DNA of 64,000 nucleotides from Glaciecola sp. KUL10. Its GTDB lineage: Bacteria; Pseudomonadota; Gammaproteobacteria; Enterobacterales; Alteromonadaceae. The first letter of the stretch is position 1, and the number at the start of each line of letters is the position of its first letter. The notes beneath the pieces were generated by a model. It saw only the letters and a program-made list of their open reading frames with translations, ran no database searches and was not told the origin of the DNA. Of this stretch, positions 1-8,333 are shown in pieces. A program made the position numbers and the translations under genes. The stretch is from assembly GCF_003203515.1 (NCBI RefSeq), contig NZ_BGNG01000013.1, forward strand, positions 1 through 64,000, in the 5' to 3' direction.

Positions 1-281
1 CAAAACCACTTGCTGCTTCAGCGTAGCGTTAATGCCCTGTTGGGCTTGCCTCGTTGAAGAGGTGCGCATTGTAGACACAAAAGAAATTTGGTCAACACTT
101 ATTTACGATATATTTTGATATTTTTGTTCAAGTGGTCAGATAACAAACAACCAGATGAAACAGACTAACTTTTTAAACATTTTATTTACATATTCTTCAA
201 TCAGGACTAGCCAAATTGACATAAAAGCGTCATATTTATGAAGCCTTTTATCATCAACCAATAATAATAAAGGAAAGGTTT
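1..281. other. Left-edge region before the RRM gene
   Basis: No gene can be assigned with confidence. On the minus strand an ATG at position 69 opens a frame with no stop to the window edge (23 codons). It has no clear ribosome binding site and no recognisable family, so it may be the 5' end of a clipped gene or chance. The rest is AT-rich and leads into the promoter of the RRM gene. Confidence 0.3.
216..242 (+). promoter_or_regulatory. Possible sigma-70 promoter of the RRM gene
   Basis: A perfect -35 hexamer TTGACA lies at 216-221. A weaker -10 candidate TATGAA follows at 237-242, with a short 15-base spacer. The gene starts about 40 bases downstream after a strong purine-rich ribosome binding site (AAAGGAAAGG). 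The spacing is not ideal, so the call is tentative. Confidence 0.35.
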
Positions 282-752
282 ATGTTATTTGTACAAACCA
301 GACTCATTCTTCTTGCGAGTGCCGTACTCGCGATCGTCGGCTATGCAACAGTTACTTATGGGTTTTCAGAATCACTTAAAAACTATGTGGGATTAAGCTT
401 TGTTTTCGGTGTTTTATCATCCATTGGTTTAACATTGTTCATTTCAAAGAGTGATAAACAAGCCAACCAACATAAAGTTAATAGGACTAGTGCATCGGAG
501 GCTGCAACGCTTTATGTAGGAAATCTTCCCTATAAGGTAAATGAACACGACGTTAAATTACACTTTGAGCAATTCGGTGTTGTTAATTCCGTACGACTAA
601 TGAAAGACAAACGAACAGGAAAGCGAAAAGGTTTTGGGTTCGTTGAAGTCGAAGAAGGTGATATGCAAAAAATGATTAAATCGCTCAACGACACCATTTT
701 TTGCGAAAGGACATTGAAAGTTCGTCCCGCAAAAGACAAGGTAGAAAAATAG
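282..752 (+). CDS. Membrane-anchored RRM RNA-binding protein
   Basis: A 156-residue protein. Two hydrophobic segments (about residues 7-28 and 36-55) form an N-terminal membrane hairpin. A linker follows, then one RNA recognition motif (about 76-152). RNP2 is LYVGNL (77-82). RNP1 is KGFGFVEV (116-123), in which the two central aromatics are present but the last position is Val rather than Phe or Tyr. Stand-alone bacterial RRM proteins bind single-stranded RNA and are often cold-linked; the membrane tether here is less common. Both termini should face the cytoplasm if the hairpin crosses twice. It is a single gene with its own promoter candidate. The RRM is certain; the RNA target is unknown. 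Confidence 0.85.
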   Translation: MLFVQTRLILLASAVLAIVGYATVTYGFSESLKNYVGLSFVFGVLSSIGLTLFISKSDKQANQHKVNRTSASEAATLYVGNLPYKVNEHDVKLHFEQFGVVNSVRLMKDKRTGKRKGFGFVEVEEGDMQKMIKSLNDTIFCERTLKVRPAKDKVEK

Positions 753-801
753 ACAACGACTAAAATCATAAGAGGCGCTGTGACCAGCGCATCATTACCA
801 C

Positions 802-2058
802 TTAACGACTTTGATTAGAAATCAAATTAAGATTAGACGTAAATTTGTAAAATTTATTTATTGCTGATACCAAGTCGGGTACTTGTACATCTTTCATTTC
901 ATTTATCAATCCATTGATGATCGATTTGTACTCGTCTTCAGAATCTAATAATTCTTTGGACTTATCCATAACGTCCAACATTTTATTCATATATTGGGCA
1001 ACAGATTTTGGTGAAGTGCCGCCGTTGCTGACACCGTCGCTTTGTCCATTAAATTCCACTTCTCCATATTGACGAAGCTTTGATGAAGATTCGCTTTGTC
1101 TTAATGTTAAAGCAAAACCTGATAACTGTTCATTATCGAAACCTAATTCTAATGCTTGTTCATAGGCTTTTGTTACATCCCCATAAAAGAACTGGCTTGT
1201 TATTTCATCGACTTTATTCACTAGATCTGTGATGGCTTGAGATTCATCTTCATCTATTTTTCCTATTATACTTAAATCAAAATTTTGAGTTTTAGCATAA
1301 TAGGTAACACTTTCTGTACCGTGACTATCGCTGTATTTTGTACTGCTTCCAATAACTTCTTTATTGCTGAAAGAGATCGTAACCTCGTCGCCATCTCTTG
1401 TCTTTATACTAAATTGTGAAGACTGTGAGTCAGCTTGTTTGGCCTGTTCAATAATATCAACGTCCCGAAATGTTGCTAGGAGTTGATTGCTGTAATTGCC
1501 GAGTCCTTCCTCAATTACAGATTTGGTTTTTGCAATGTCATCTTTTAATTGTTTAGACACCAAGTTGCCTAAATCATGAAGCGCTGATTCAAATCCATTT
1601 TCAATGCCTTTTTTTGCAGCATTTATTTTTTCGCTTATCTGCTCGTCGCTTGCTCCACTTTTAGTAAGCTCATCCAATGCACTACCAATAAAATTAAGCA
1701 CATTGCTTGCTACCTCTTGGATATCAAATCGCTCTTTGTCTAGCTCGCCTACTTGCCCACTATTTGGCTGACTTTCTAAGACTTTTTTACTTTCACTATC
1801 TTGCGTAGGGTCCGAATTATTTGTAAGACGACCACCGCGACTAATATTTAGCTGTGAAGAAAGCCGTTCAGTCAAAAGAAACGAAGCAACTTGCGCCGGT
1901 TTTCTCAATGAAAACGTATCGGATGAACGTTCATCCGATTGGCCCTCTTGTATAGGCGGTGCTTCTGCTTTTTTCTCACGCGCAGTTTCAGTCTGCAAAT
2001 TTGTGTTTATTCGCTTTGATTGTTCGCCCCCTACAGGGAATATTTCGCTCAAGTTCAT
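802..2058 (-). CDS. DUF5610-like helical protein, function unknown
   Basis: A 418-residue protein read from the ATG at 2058, which has a good ribosome binding site (GAGAGG). A frame extension to 2166 would overlap the trmA leader and looks untranslated. The first ~110 residues are polar and probably disordered. A helical stretch then reads VASNVLNFIGSALDEL with a following KKGIENGFESALHDLG region, which resembles the DUF5610 family. The C-terminal half is mixed and polar. There is no signal peptide or membrane segment. DUF5610 proteins occur in marine gammaproteobacteria without an established function. It is divergent from trmA and has no partner gene. The family assignment is from pattern memory only. 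Confidence 0.5.
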   Translation of the reverse strand: MNLSEIFPVGGEQSKRINTNLQTETAREKKAEAPPIQEGQSDERSSDTFSLRKPAQVASFLLTERLSSQLNISRGGRLTNNSDPTQDSESKKVLESQPNSGQVGELDKERFDIQEVASNVLNFIGSALDELTKSGASDEQISEKINAAKKGIENGFESALHDLGNLVSKQLKDDIAKTKSVIEEGLGNYSNQLLATFRDVDIIEQAKQADSQSSQFSIKTRDGDEVTISFSNKEVIGSSTKYSDSHGTESVTYYAKTQNFDLSIIGKIDEDESQAITDLVNKVDEITSQFFYGDVTKAYEQALELGFDNEQLSGFALTLRQSESSSKLRQYGEVEFNGQSDGVSNGGTSPKSVAQYMNKMLDVMDKSKELLDSEDEYKSIINGLINEMKDVQVPDLVSAINKFYKFTSNLNLISNQSR

Positions 2059-2192
2059 AATAATGACCTCTCTTACCTCAACTTGGGTATCGACCGCATA
2101 TAAAAAGATCTTTAGTAAAATTTTTTTCTTAATCTGTTTTGCATTACACTGCGCGGCCTGATTCAATAAAACACGTGCAAAGAGGTTCGAAT

Positions 2193-3293
2193 ATGTCAGA
2201 TAATTTAGCGCTCGCTTATCAAGAGCAGCTGTCAGTTAAGCAAAAACGGTTTGAATCACTGTTAGCACCCTATTTTGGCAGCAGATTTGATTTATTCACT
2301 TCACCAGCCAAACATTACCGTATGCGGGCCGAATTTAGAGTATGGCACGAGGGTGAAGATACTTTTCACATCATGTTTAGTAAGGAAACAAAGGAAAAAT
2401 ACAGAGTAAACAACTTAAACGCCGCTCATGAGAGTATCAATACAGCAATGAAAATGATGCTTGAGGCACTTAAAGGTAACGAGGTTTTACGCAAAAAACT
2501 CTATCAAATTGATTACTTGTGCACGACTTCAAATGAAATGCTCATTAGTCTGATCTATCACAAAACACTTGATGATGCTTGGGAACGCGAAATATCTCAA
2601 CTAAAGCAAAACAATAAACAATTTGCGACATTGGACTTTATTGGCCGCTCCAAAAAGCAAAAAGTAGTAATAAATAGAGACTTTGTTGAAGAAGTATTAA
2701 CGATAAACAACCAGCAATATTGTTTTAAACAAGTTGAAAACAGTTTTACGCAGCCCAATGCGAAAATAAACATAGATATGATTGAGTGGGCCATCGAGCA
2801 AACAAACGGTATCAAGGGCGACTTATTGGAATTATATTGCGGAGCTGGAAATTTCAGTATCCCTTTGTCTTCCGTATTTAATCAAGTAGTTGGTACTGAA
2901 ATATCAAAATCTTCTGTCTCTGCAGCACAAAGTAACATCGAAAAAAACAATGTGAACAACTTGACTATTGTTAGGCTTTCCAGTGAAGAATTTGTCAAGG
3001 CAATGGCAAAAGAGAGAGTATTTAATCGATTACAAGGTATGGACTTAGATGTGTTTGAATTCAGTACAGTCCTGGTCGACCCTCCCCGCGCAGGTCTCGA
3101 CTCAGACACATTAAAAATGATTTCAGCATATGACAATATTATCTATATATCATGTAATCCCGACACATTAGCCGCTAACCTTGATACATTAACAAAAACA
3201 CATACTGTTGAACGTGCAGCGCTATTTGACCAATTTCCATTTACACATCATATTGAATCAGGTGTTTACTTAAAGAAACGAACAAGCAGTTAA
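2193..3293 (+). CDS. trmA: tRNA (uracil-5-)-methyltransferase TrmA
   Basis: Makes m5U54 (ribothymidine) in the T-loop of tRNAs using S-adenosylmethionine. The start at 2193 follows AAGAGG and gives 366 residues, the same length as the E. coli enzyme; an upstream in-frame ATG at 2139 lacks such support. Visible motifs are the SAM-binding LLELYCGAGNFS, the VDPPRAG loop, the catalytic Cys in ISCNPDTLA (about residue 321) and the C-terminal FPFTHHIESG motif that carries the general-base Glu. In E. coli trmA also lies near fabR, and the two are again neighbours here, converging with only a few bases between stop codons. Confidence 0.95.
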   Translation: MSDNLALAYQEQLSVKQKRFESLLAPYFGSRFDLFTSPAKHYRMRAEFRVWHEGEDTFHIMFSKETKEKYRVNNLNAAHESINTAMKMMLEALKGNEVLRKKLYQIDYLCTTSNEMLISLIYHKTLDDAWEREISQLKQNNKQFATLDFIGRSKKQKVVINRDFVEEVLTINNQQYCFKQVENSFTQPNAKINIDMIEWAIEQTNGIKGDLLELYCGAGNFSIPLSSVFNQVVGTEISKSSVSAAQSNIEKNNVNNLTIVRLSSEEFVKAMAKERVFNRLQGMDLDVFEFSTVLVDPPRAGLDSDTLKMISAYDNIIYISCNPDTLAANLDTLTKTHTVERAALFDQFPFTHHIESGVYLKKRTSS

Positions 3294-3311
3294 GCGAGCT
3301 AACTGCTTTTT
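3284..3311. terminator. Shared trmA/fabR terminator hairpin
   Basis: AAGCAGTTA (3284-3292) pairs perfectly with TAACTGCTT (3300-3308) around a 7-base loop, followed by T residues to 3311. The stem contains the trmA stop codon and most of the fabR stop codon, so one hairpin closes both convergent genes. The T tract favours the plus strand. Confidence 0.7.
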
Positions 3312-3901
3312 GAATATTCTATTGCGCCTAATTGCACTATGCGTAAGTGATGCTTAACACGGCTGGCAATTTCGATTTGACGAGCACCTTCGGCGTCTAG
3401 CGCCTCAGCGCCCGCGCTAAATACTAATTTTACCATTGCTTCAGCTTGCAAGTTAGCGAGAGTACGGGGCAAATTTAGCTGAATCACAATGTAATCACTG
3501 AGTTCTTCGATAAAATGTTGAATTTCTCTTAACACGGCTGCTCTATACGCTAACGAGGTACCAGTGTGCTCGCGCAGCAATAGTCGGAAGACATTTTTAT
3601 TGTCTGAGATAAATTCCATAAACGTATCTACCGATGTATCAATAACGCCTCCACCAGACTCCAGCCTTTGTCTGGCTTGCCTCATCAACTGTCTCAGTGC
3701 TAATCCTGCTTCATCGACTAAAGTTAAACCTAACTCATCCATGTCGTTAAAGTGCCGATAAAAAGAAGTGGGCGCAATACCTGCTTCGCGAGCAATTTCT
3801 CGCAGGCTTGTAGCAGATAGTGACTTGTCTTCATTAAGAAGGCTGAAGGCGGCGTCAACGATACGTTTGCGCGTTTGTAGCTTTTGTTCTTGTCTGTTCA
3901 T
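3299..3901 (-). CDS. fabR: TetR-family fatty acid regulator FabR
   Basis: A 200-residue TetR-type repressor. The N-terminal helix-turn-helix (about residues 10-55) contains [20 protein letters not shown], which is typical of FabR/DesT recognition helices. The C-terminal region should sense the ratio of unsaturated to saturated acyl thioesters. In E. coli FabR represses fabA and fabB; in Pseudomonas the related DesT controls a desaturase. Here it is divergent from an acyl desaturase, with a matching palindrome between them, so direct control of that gene and of itself is the natural inference. Confidence 0.9.
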   Translation of the reverse strand: MNRQEQKLQTRKRIVDAAFSLLNEDKSLSATSLREIAREAGIAPTSFYRHFNDMDELGLTLVDEAGLALRQLMRQARQRLESGGGVIDTSVDTFMEFISDNKNVFRLLLREHTGTSLAYRAAVLREIQHFIEELSDYIVIQLNLPRTLANLQAEAMVKLVFSAGAEALDAEGARQIEIASRVKHHLRIVQLGAIEYSKSS

Positions 3902-3975
3902 GAATTAAGAATAACGCAAATTTGAAGAAAGGTTTACGTTTATTTATTGCAAAAACGAAGCACAAAAGTTAAATT

Positions 3976-3993
3976 AGCGTACAGTTGTAAGCT
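3976..3993. promoter_or_regulatory. FabR/DesT-type operator palindrome
   Basis: The 18-base element AGCGTACA-GT-TGTAAGCT is a near-perfect dyad with one mismatched pair. It lies in the 136-base gap between fabR and the desaturase, about 75 bases upstream of fabR and 45 bases upstream of the desaturase start. It resembles the AGCGTACA-type half-sites known for FabR and DesT. Binding is inferred from position and likeness. Confidence 0.75.
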
Positions 3994-4037
3994 GAAATAT
4001 TTTTCGGCTATTTTGTTATGTAAACTTAGGTGTTATT

Positions 4038-5171
4038 TTGAAAAAGCCCCCTTTAATATTTACCAACGTGATTTTGTTCATCGTATTGACCTTAATTGCC
4101 GTTGTTGGTACTCCTCTCTGGGCCATTTCATATGGATTTGATTGGTTTGAAATTGGTGTAACCATTTTCTTGTTTTATTTTACTGGCATGTGTATAACCG
4201 CGGGCTATCACCGTTTGTGGTCTCATAAAACATATGATGCTAACCCGATTGTTCGAGTGATTCTTGCAATCGGCGGTGCAATGACTGTCCAAAATAGTAT
4301 TTTACATTGGTCATCTGACCATCGAATCCATCATCGTCATGTTGATGTAAATGACAAAGACCCTTACTCTGCAAAAAAAGGGTTTTGGTTTTCCCATATG
4401 GGGTGGATGCTAAGAGAATATCAGGCTGCTAGGTACGATGATTACTCAAACTGCAAAGACCTTCAAAAAGATAAAATAGTAATGTGGCAACACAACCACT
4501 ATGTTCCAATTGTATTGGCATCTAATTTTGGCCTAACTGCTTTTCTTGGTTGGTTAAACGGCGATATTTTAGGGATGATGTTATTAGCAGGTGTCACACG
4601 GATAGTGTTAGTTCACCATGTTACGTTTTTCATTAATTCATTAGCACACATTTGGGGTTCACGCCCATACACTGATGCTAACACTGCCAGAGACAATGGT
4701 ATCTTAGCCTTCTTTACTTTCGGAGAAGGCTATCACAATTACCACCATATCTTTGAATACGATTATCGCAATGGTATTAAATGGTGGCAATTTGACCCCA
4801 CTAAATGGCTAATCAAAGGTTTGTCATTTGTAGGTTTAACCAAAAACTTAAGAACATGCCCAGAGGAACGCATTGAGAAAGCAAAACTTGCAATGCAACT
4901 AAAATACGCTCAGGACAGAGCAATCAGCCTTCCTAACGCAGATGAAATAAAGGCTAAGATCCAAGCAGAATATGAACTTGTTCAGCAAAAAATGAGTGAG
5001 TTCTATGCTACTAAAAAGCGCATCATGGCCTTAAGAAAGAAGAACTTACAGTTGAGTTATGAAAAGCTCGAATTAGACTTTAAATACAAGGAACTTAAGA
5101 ATGCCCTTAAAATTCAACAAGAAAAGTGGCAATCAATGTATAACTTTTATTTAGAACCTCAAACGACGTAA
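4038..5171 (+). CDS. Acyl-CoA delta-9 type fatty acid desaturase
   Basis: A membrane di-iron desaturase that introduces a double bond into acyl chains. The three His boxes are HRLWSH (58-63), HRIHH (95-99) and HNYHH (233-237), with hydrophobic segments between them (about 8-30, 38-56, 155-200). The start is a TTG at 4038 preceded by TTAGGTG. Residues ~278-377 are a long, charged, strongly helical tail rich in Lys, Glu and Leu, probably a coiled coil. This tail is longer than in many bacterial relatives. The divergent FabR gene and the operator imply control by membrane unsaturation. The electron donor is not encoded nearby. Confidence 0.9.
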   Translation: MKKPPLIFTNVILFIVLTLIAVVGTPLWAISYGFDWFEIGVTIFLFYFTGMCITAGYHRLWSHKTYDANPIVRVILAIGGAMTVQNSILHWSSDHRIHHRHVDVNDKDPYSAKKGFWFSHMGWMLREYQAARYDDYSNCKDLQKDKIVMWQHNHYVPIVLASNFGLTAFLGWLNGDILGMMLLAGVTRIVLVHHVTFFINSLAHIWGSRPYTDANTARDNGILAFFTFGEGYHNYHHIFEYDYRNGIKWWQFDPTKWLIKGLSFVGLTKNLRTCPEERIEKAKLAMQLKYAQDRAISLPNADEIKAKIQAEYELVQQKMSEFYATKKRIMALRKKNLQLSYEKLELDFKYKELKNALKIQQEKWQSMYNFYLEPQTT

Positions 5172-5188
5172 GTCTCCAATAAATGAGT

Positions 5189-5219
5189 AAAAAAAACGCC
5201 TCAATTGAGGCGTTTTTTT
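5189..5219. terminator. Bidirectional terminator after the desaturase
   Basis: AAAAAACGCCTCAA pairs with TTGAGGCGTTTTTT as a perfect palindrome with A and T tracts on both sides. It separates the convergent desaturase gene and the small secreted-protein gene and should stop transcription in both directions. Confidence 0.9.
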
Positions 5220-5243
5220 GTCGTATAGCGTTGAATCGTTAAA

Positions 5244-5543
5244 TTAGTCGATTTTGGCTAAAAGAGCGTCTTTGTGAGCAACCACTTCGATAGTAAAAGT
5301 TTCCGGGTTAAAGGTCATAGTCGCGATGGCGCGATCAGAGGTGTCACTGGCAGCTTGAACAATTTCAGTCTGCGCTTGCTTATACACCATATTACTTTCT
5401 ATCTTTTTACTCAAACACTGGCTATTAAGCTCGAATGTCTTTGCATCCATACAGGAAAACAACTTTGAGTCACCGGGTTGCTCTGTTGCTGCAAATGTAA
5501 TGCTTGATGCAACGGCTAATATGCTTGCTACTAATAATTTCAT
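5244..5543 (-). CDS. Small secreted protein, function unknown
   Basis: A 99-residue protein with a clear Sec signal peptide (MKLLVASILAVASSITFA, cleavage near residue 19). The mature part is about 80 residues with two Cys (CMDA and QCLSKK), which could form a periplasmic disulfide. I do not recognise the family. It ends at a shared terminator and has its own upstream region, so it is probably monocistronic. Confidence 0.65.
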   Translation of the reverse strand: MKLLVASILAVASSITFAATEQPGDSKLFSCMDAKTFELNSQCLSKKIESNMVYKQAQTEIVQAASDTSDRAIATMTFNPETFTIEVVAHKDALLAKID

Positions 5544-5646
5544 ATTAAGTACTCGGTGATTAATTGTGTGATAACTATACCAAGATTATCGGCAAAATCA
5601 ATCAAAACCATAGAAATATTACATTAATATGACAGCTAAGTGACAT

Positions 5647-7416
5647 TTAACTGAAATTTTTAAGTAAATAAGATGACAGTCTTTCAAATGGAATGGCTTT
5701 TGAATATAAAAACCCCTGCGCTTCATCTGCGCCAAGTCTCAACATTTGACTTGCCTGGCTTCGAGTCTCGACTCCTTCTGCAATCGTTTGTAACCCCAGT
5801 TGTGAACCTAGTGAAAATATTGATTTAGCAATCACTCGATGTTTTGGATTATTTAAATCTTTTACAAAAGACTTATCTACTTTTAGTCGATCCAAGGGCA
5901 GTTTTTGTAAATAACTCAGGGAGGAAAAACCGGTACCAAAATCATCTAGTGCTATTTTAAACCCTTTGGCTTTCAGTTCGTTTAGCGCCTTTATAACAAG
6001 TTGTGGGTCGTCCATGACTACACTCTCAGTTATCTCAAGCTCAAAAAAATGGGGCATAACTGAGTGCTTTTCTAAGGTATCGCAAATAAATTCAACAAAA
6101 CCCGAGCTTCTAAATTGCAAAACAGATACATTCACTGAAATTCGAATCTCATTTTGTCCGCGATTTTGTAGTTCAGCTAAGGTCTGAGTTGCTTGTTCGA
6201 TCACCCATTCACCGATTCCTAAAATTAGCCCAGAATATTCAGCCAATGGAATAAACTCTTCAGGAGATACGTAGGTGTTGTCGTTGTATTTCCATCGAAG
6301 TAAGGCTTCCAAGCCGATTACATTTTCTGAAATAAGGTCGACCTGTGGTTGATACCATAACTCTAGCTCTTTGTTCTCAAAAGCACGCTGTAGTAGCCTG
6401 ATCATTTCGAGCTTTTTCTTTGTCTGTTGATCCATTTCACTGTCGTAAAAAGAATAACTCGAGACCAAGCTGTGTTTGGCATGATTTAACGCAATAGTAG
6501 CGCAACGTAGATAGTGAGAGCCATCATGGTGAAAATCAAGTTTACAGACACCAATACTGACATTGATAGGAATCGTATGCCCTCCAATCAAAAACGGAGA
6601 TTCAAATATCAACGCCAATTCGGAAGGCTCTATCTCGGACAAATCGGCCAAAATACCAAAAACATCACCTGATATGCGCCCCAATTGTCCCTCATTTGGA
6701 AATTTATCTTGAAGTCTTTTGGCGACACTCACTAAAAGTGCACTACCGATATCCATTCCTAAACCATCATTAATATCTGAAAAATGATTGATATCAACTA
6801 AGGCAACCGCAAGTTGCTCAAAGTGATGTTCTTTTTGACTGCCTATTTGCTTTAAAAATTCAGAACGATTTGGCAACCTTGTCAGCCAATCAATGTGAGC
6901 AAGACGTTTTAGCTTGTTTTTTAAATTGAAGTTGCCCATCTTCAGAGAAAGCATCGTAGCGTATGACTCAAAGAGCAATTGAGTTTCAGGATTAAAATAC
7001 CCTACACCTTCAACATACATAACAGCATCAAAGCCTTCGTAAGTTAAATACAAATAAGCGGTATCACCTGAAAATATGTGTTTTTTGCGTTCCAAACAAA
7101 GATCTATTGCTTTTTGAATGGTAGCTTCGCAAGTACTGATGTCATTAATGTTTGTGTTACTTGACCGCGGATACTTTCCAACCAAATACAACAAATCGTC
7201 AGCTTTATTCATCAAATGGCCAACTCTTGAGTAACAAAGTGCTTGAACAATATCGGGTTCTAGAGTGGTTATAAACTCTATATGATGATCAAAAAAATCG
7301 CCAACAACGAGCGAGGGGGTGGATGAACGGTATAAGTCGTTAATTGCGCGCAAGCCCGAGATAACTGGACTTGATCCACCCGCTATCGTTTCAAAAGGCT
7401 TATTTAAAGAATTCAC
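5647..7416 (-). CDS. c-di-GMP phosphodiesterase: sensor, degenerate GGDEF, EAL
   Basis: A 589-residue soluble protein. Residues 1-160 form a sensor region resembling DUF3369/GAF-like domains (FNPETQLLFESYATMLSLK). Residues ~170-320 form a GGDEF domain whose signature is SGDVF (249-253) with no RxxD inhibitory site, so cyclase activity is unlikely. The EAL domain (~340-589) keeps EALLRW (370 on), the Asn in NVSV, ELEITE, DDFGTGFSSL, the Lys in KVDKSF and AEGVET. It should therefore hydrolyse c-di-GMP, with the degenerate GGDEF possibly acting as a GTP-binding regulator. No membrane segment is seen. The gene stands alone. Confidence 0.88.
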   Translation of the reverse strand: MNSLNKPFETIAGGSSPVISGLRAINDLYRSSTPSLVVGDFFDHHIEFITTLEPDIVQALCYSRVGHLMNKADDLLYLVGKYPRSSNTNINDISTCEATIQKAIDLCLERKKHIFSGDTAYLYLTYEGFDAVMYVEGVGYFNPETQLLFESYATMLSLKMGNFNLKNKLKRLAHIDWLTRLPNRSEFLKQIGSQKEHHFEQLAVALVDINHFSDINDGLGMDIGSALLVSVAKRLQDKFPNEGQLGRISGDVFGILADLSEIEPSELALIFESPFLIGGHTIPINVSIGVCKLDFHHDGSHYLRCATIALNHAKHSLVSSYSFYDSEMDQQTKKKLEMIRLLQRAFENKELELWYQPQVDLISENVIGLEALLRWKYNDNTYVSPEEFIPLAEYSGLILGIGEWVIEQATQTLAELQNRGQNEIRISVNVSVLQFRSSGFVEFICDTLEKHSVMPHFFELEITESVVMDDPQLVIKALNELKAKGFKIALDDFGTGFSSLSYLQKLPLDRLKVDKSFVKDLNNPKHRVIAKSIFSLGSQLGLQTIAEGVETRSQASQMLRLGADEAQGFLYSKAIPFERLSSYLLKNFS

Positions 7417-7536
7417 ATCAATGCGCTCCTAGCATTTCGCTCATACAAAATAACATAGGTAAACCTAAAAAACTTTCAGGCTAGCACATAAGATTAACTA
7501 ATAAAGACTAATAAGCAAGTATTATGTTTAGGATTA

Positions 7537-7573
7537 AAAAAATGCGGCATTGAATTATCAAGTAGCCGCATTT
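7537..7573 (-). terminator. Terminator of the cysJIH operon
   Basis: On the minus strand AAATGCGGC and GCCGCATTT pair around a 16-base loop, followed by a run of seven T. It lies just beyond the cysH stop codon. Confidence 0.8.
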
Positions 7574-7598
7574 ATTGTGATGTACACATCGGGTAATA

Positions 7599-8333
7599 CT
7601 AGATTCCGTCACCATCACCAAATTCATGTAACCCACACTCACGCTTCATTCCAAAAAAGCGCGTATCCTGCTCAGACATGCCCTCTTGGAGGGATTGAGT
7701 AGTGTGCCAATCACCGATTGAAACATAGCCTTTTTCCCATAGAGGATGATAAGGTAAATCGTTTTTCTTTAGATATTCATGAAGCTGTTTATTGGATTGA
7801 TCAATAATTGGATGTACTTTGAATTGACCAGCTTGTTTAGTAAGTACGTTCAAATGTTCACGACTATCACTCTGCGACCGCCTAAGCCCCGCAAACCACG
7901 TACCAGCTTCCAACTCGGCAAGCGCTCGACGCATCGGCTCAACTTTATTGATTTTATTGTAGTTCTCTATACCTTCGATACCTTTTTCCCATTGCTTTCC
8001 AAATCGCGCTTCCTGCCACGCGGCGGATAGCTCTGCACGATATATATGCAAGTTCAGTGATAATTCAGAGGTGAGTCTATCAATGAATTGATAAGTCTCA
8101 GGAAACAAATACCCTGTATCAGTCAAAATAACTGGCGTCCCTGGCGCTACTTCATTTATCAAATGAAGCATCACTGCGGATTGGGCACCAAAGCTAGAAG
8201 AAACAACATGCGTCTCAGGCAAATTTTTAAACGCCCATTCAACTCTTTGAATAGGCTTCATGCCCTCTAATAACGGATTAGATTCAACTAAATTAATATT
8301 TTGCGCTAAATCTGTTTTTATGGCTTTAAGCAT
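7599..8333 (-). CDS. cysH: Phosphoadenylyl-sulfate (PAPS) reductase CysH
   Basis: Reduces PAPS to sulfite using thioredoxin. The ATG at 8333 overlaps the cysI stop and yields 244 residues, equal to the E. coli protein; an in-frame TTG at 8354 is less likely. Motifs include the PP-loop [10 protein letters not shown] near the N-terminus, the [10 protein letters not shown]-like substrate region ([12 protein letters not shown]), GLRRSQS and the catalytic Cys in KRECGLHE at the C-terminus. A second Cys pair typical of APS reductases with an iron-sulfur cluster is absent, which supports the PAPS type. It is the last gene of cysJIH. Confidence 0.95.
   Translation of the reverse strand: MLKAIKTDLAQNINLVESNPLLEGMKPIQRVEWAFKNLPETHVVSSSFGAQSAVMLHLINEVAPGTPVILTDTGYLFPETYQFIDRLTSELSLNLHIYRAELSAAWQEARFGKQWEKGIEGIENYNKINKVEPMRRALAELEAGTWFAGLRRSQSDSREHLNVLTKQAGQFKVHPIIDQSNKQLHEYLKKNDLPYHPLWEKGYVSIGDWHTTQSLQEGMSEQDTRFFGMKRECGLHEFGDGDGI

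Noticed and set aside
2059-2166. N-terminal extension of the DUF5610-like protein
   Set aside because: The extension is basic and hydrophobic, overlaps the trmA leader, and the internal ATG at 2058 has a much better ribosome binding site.
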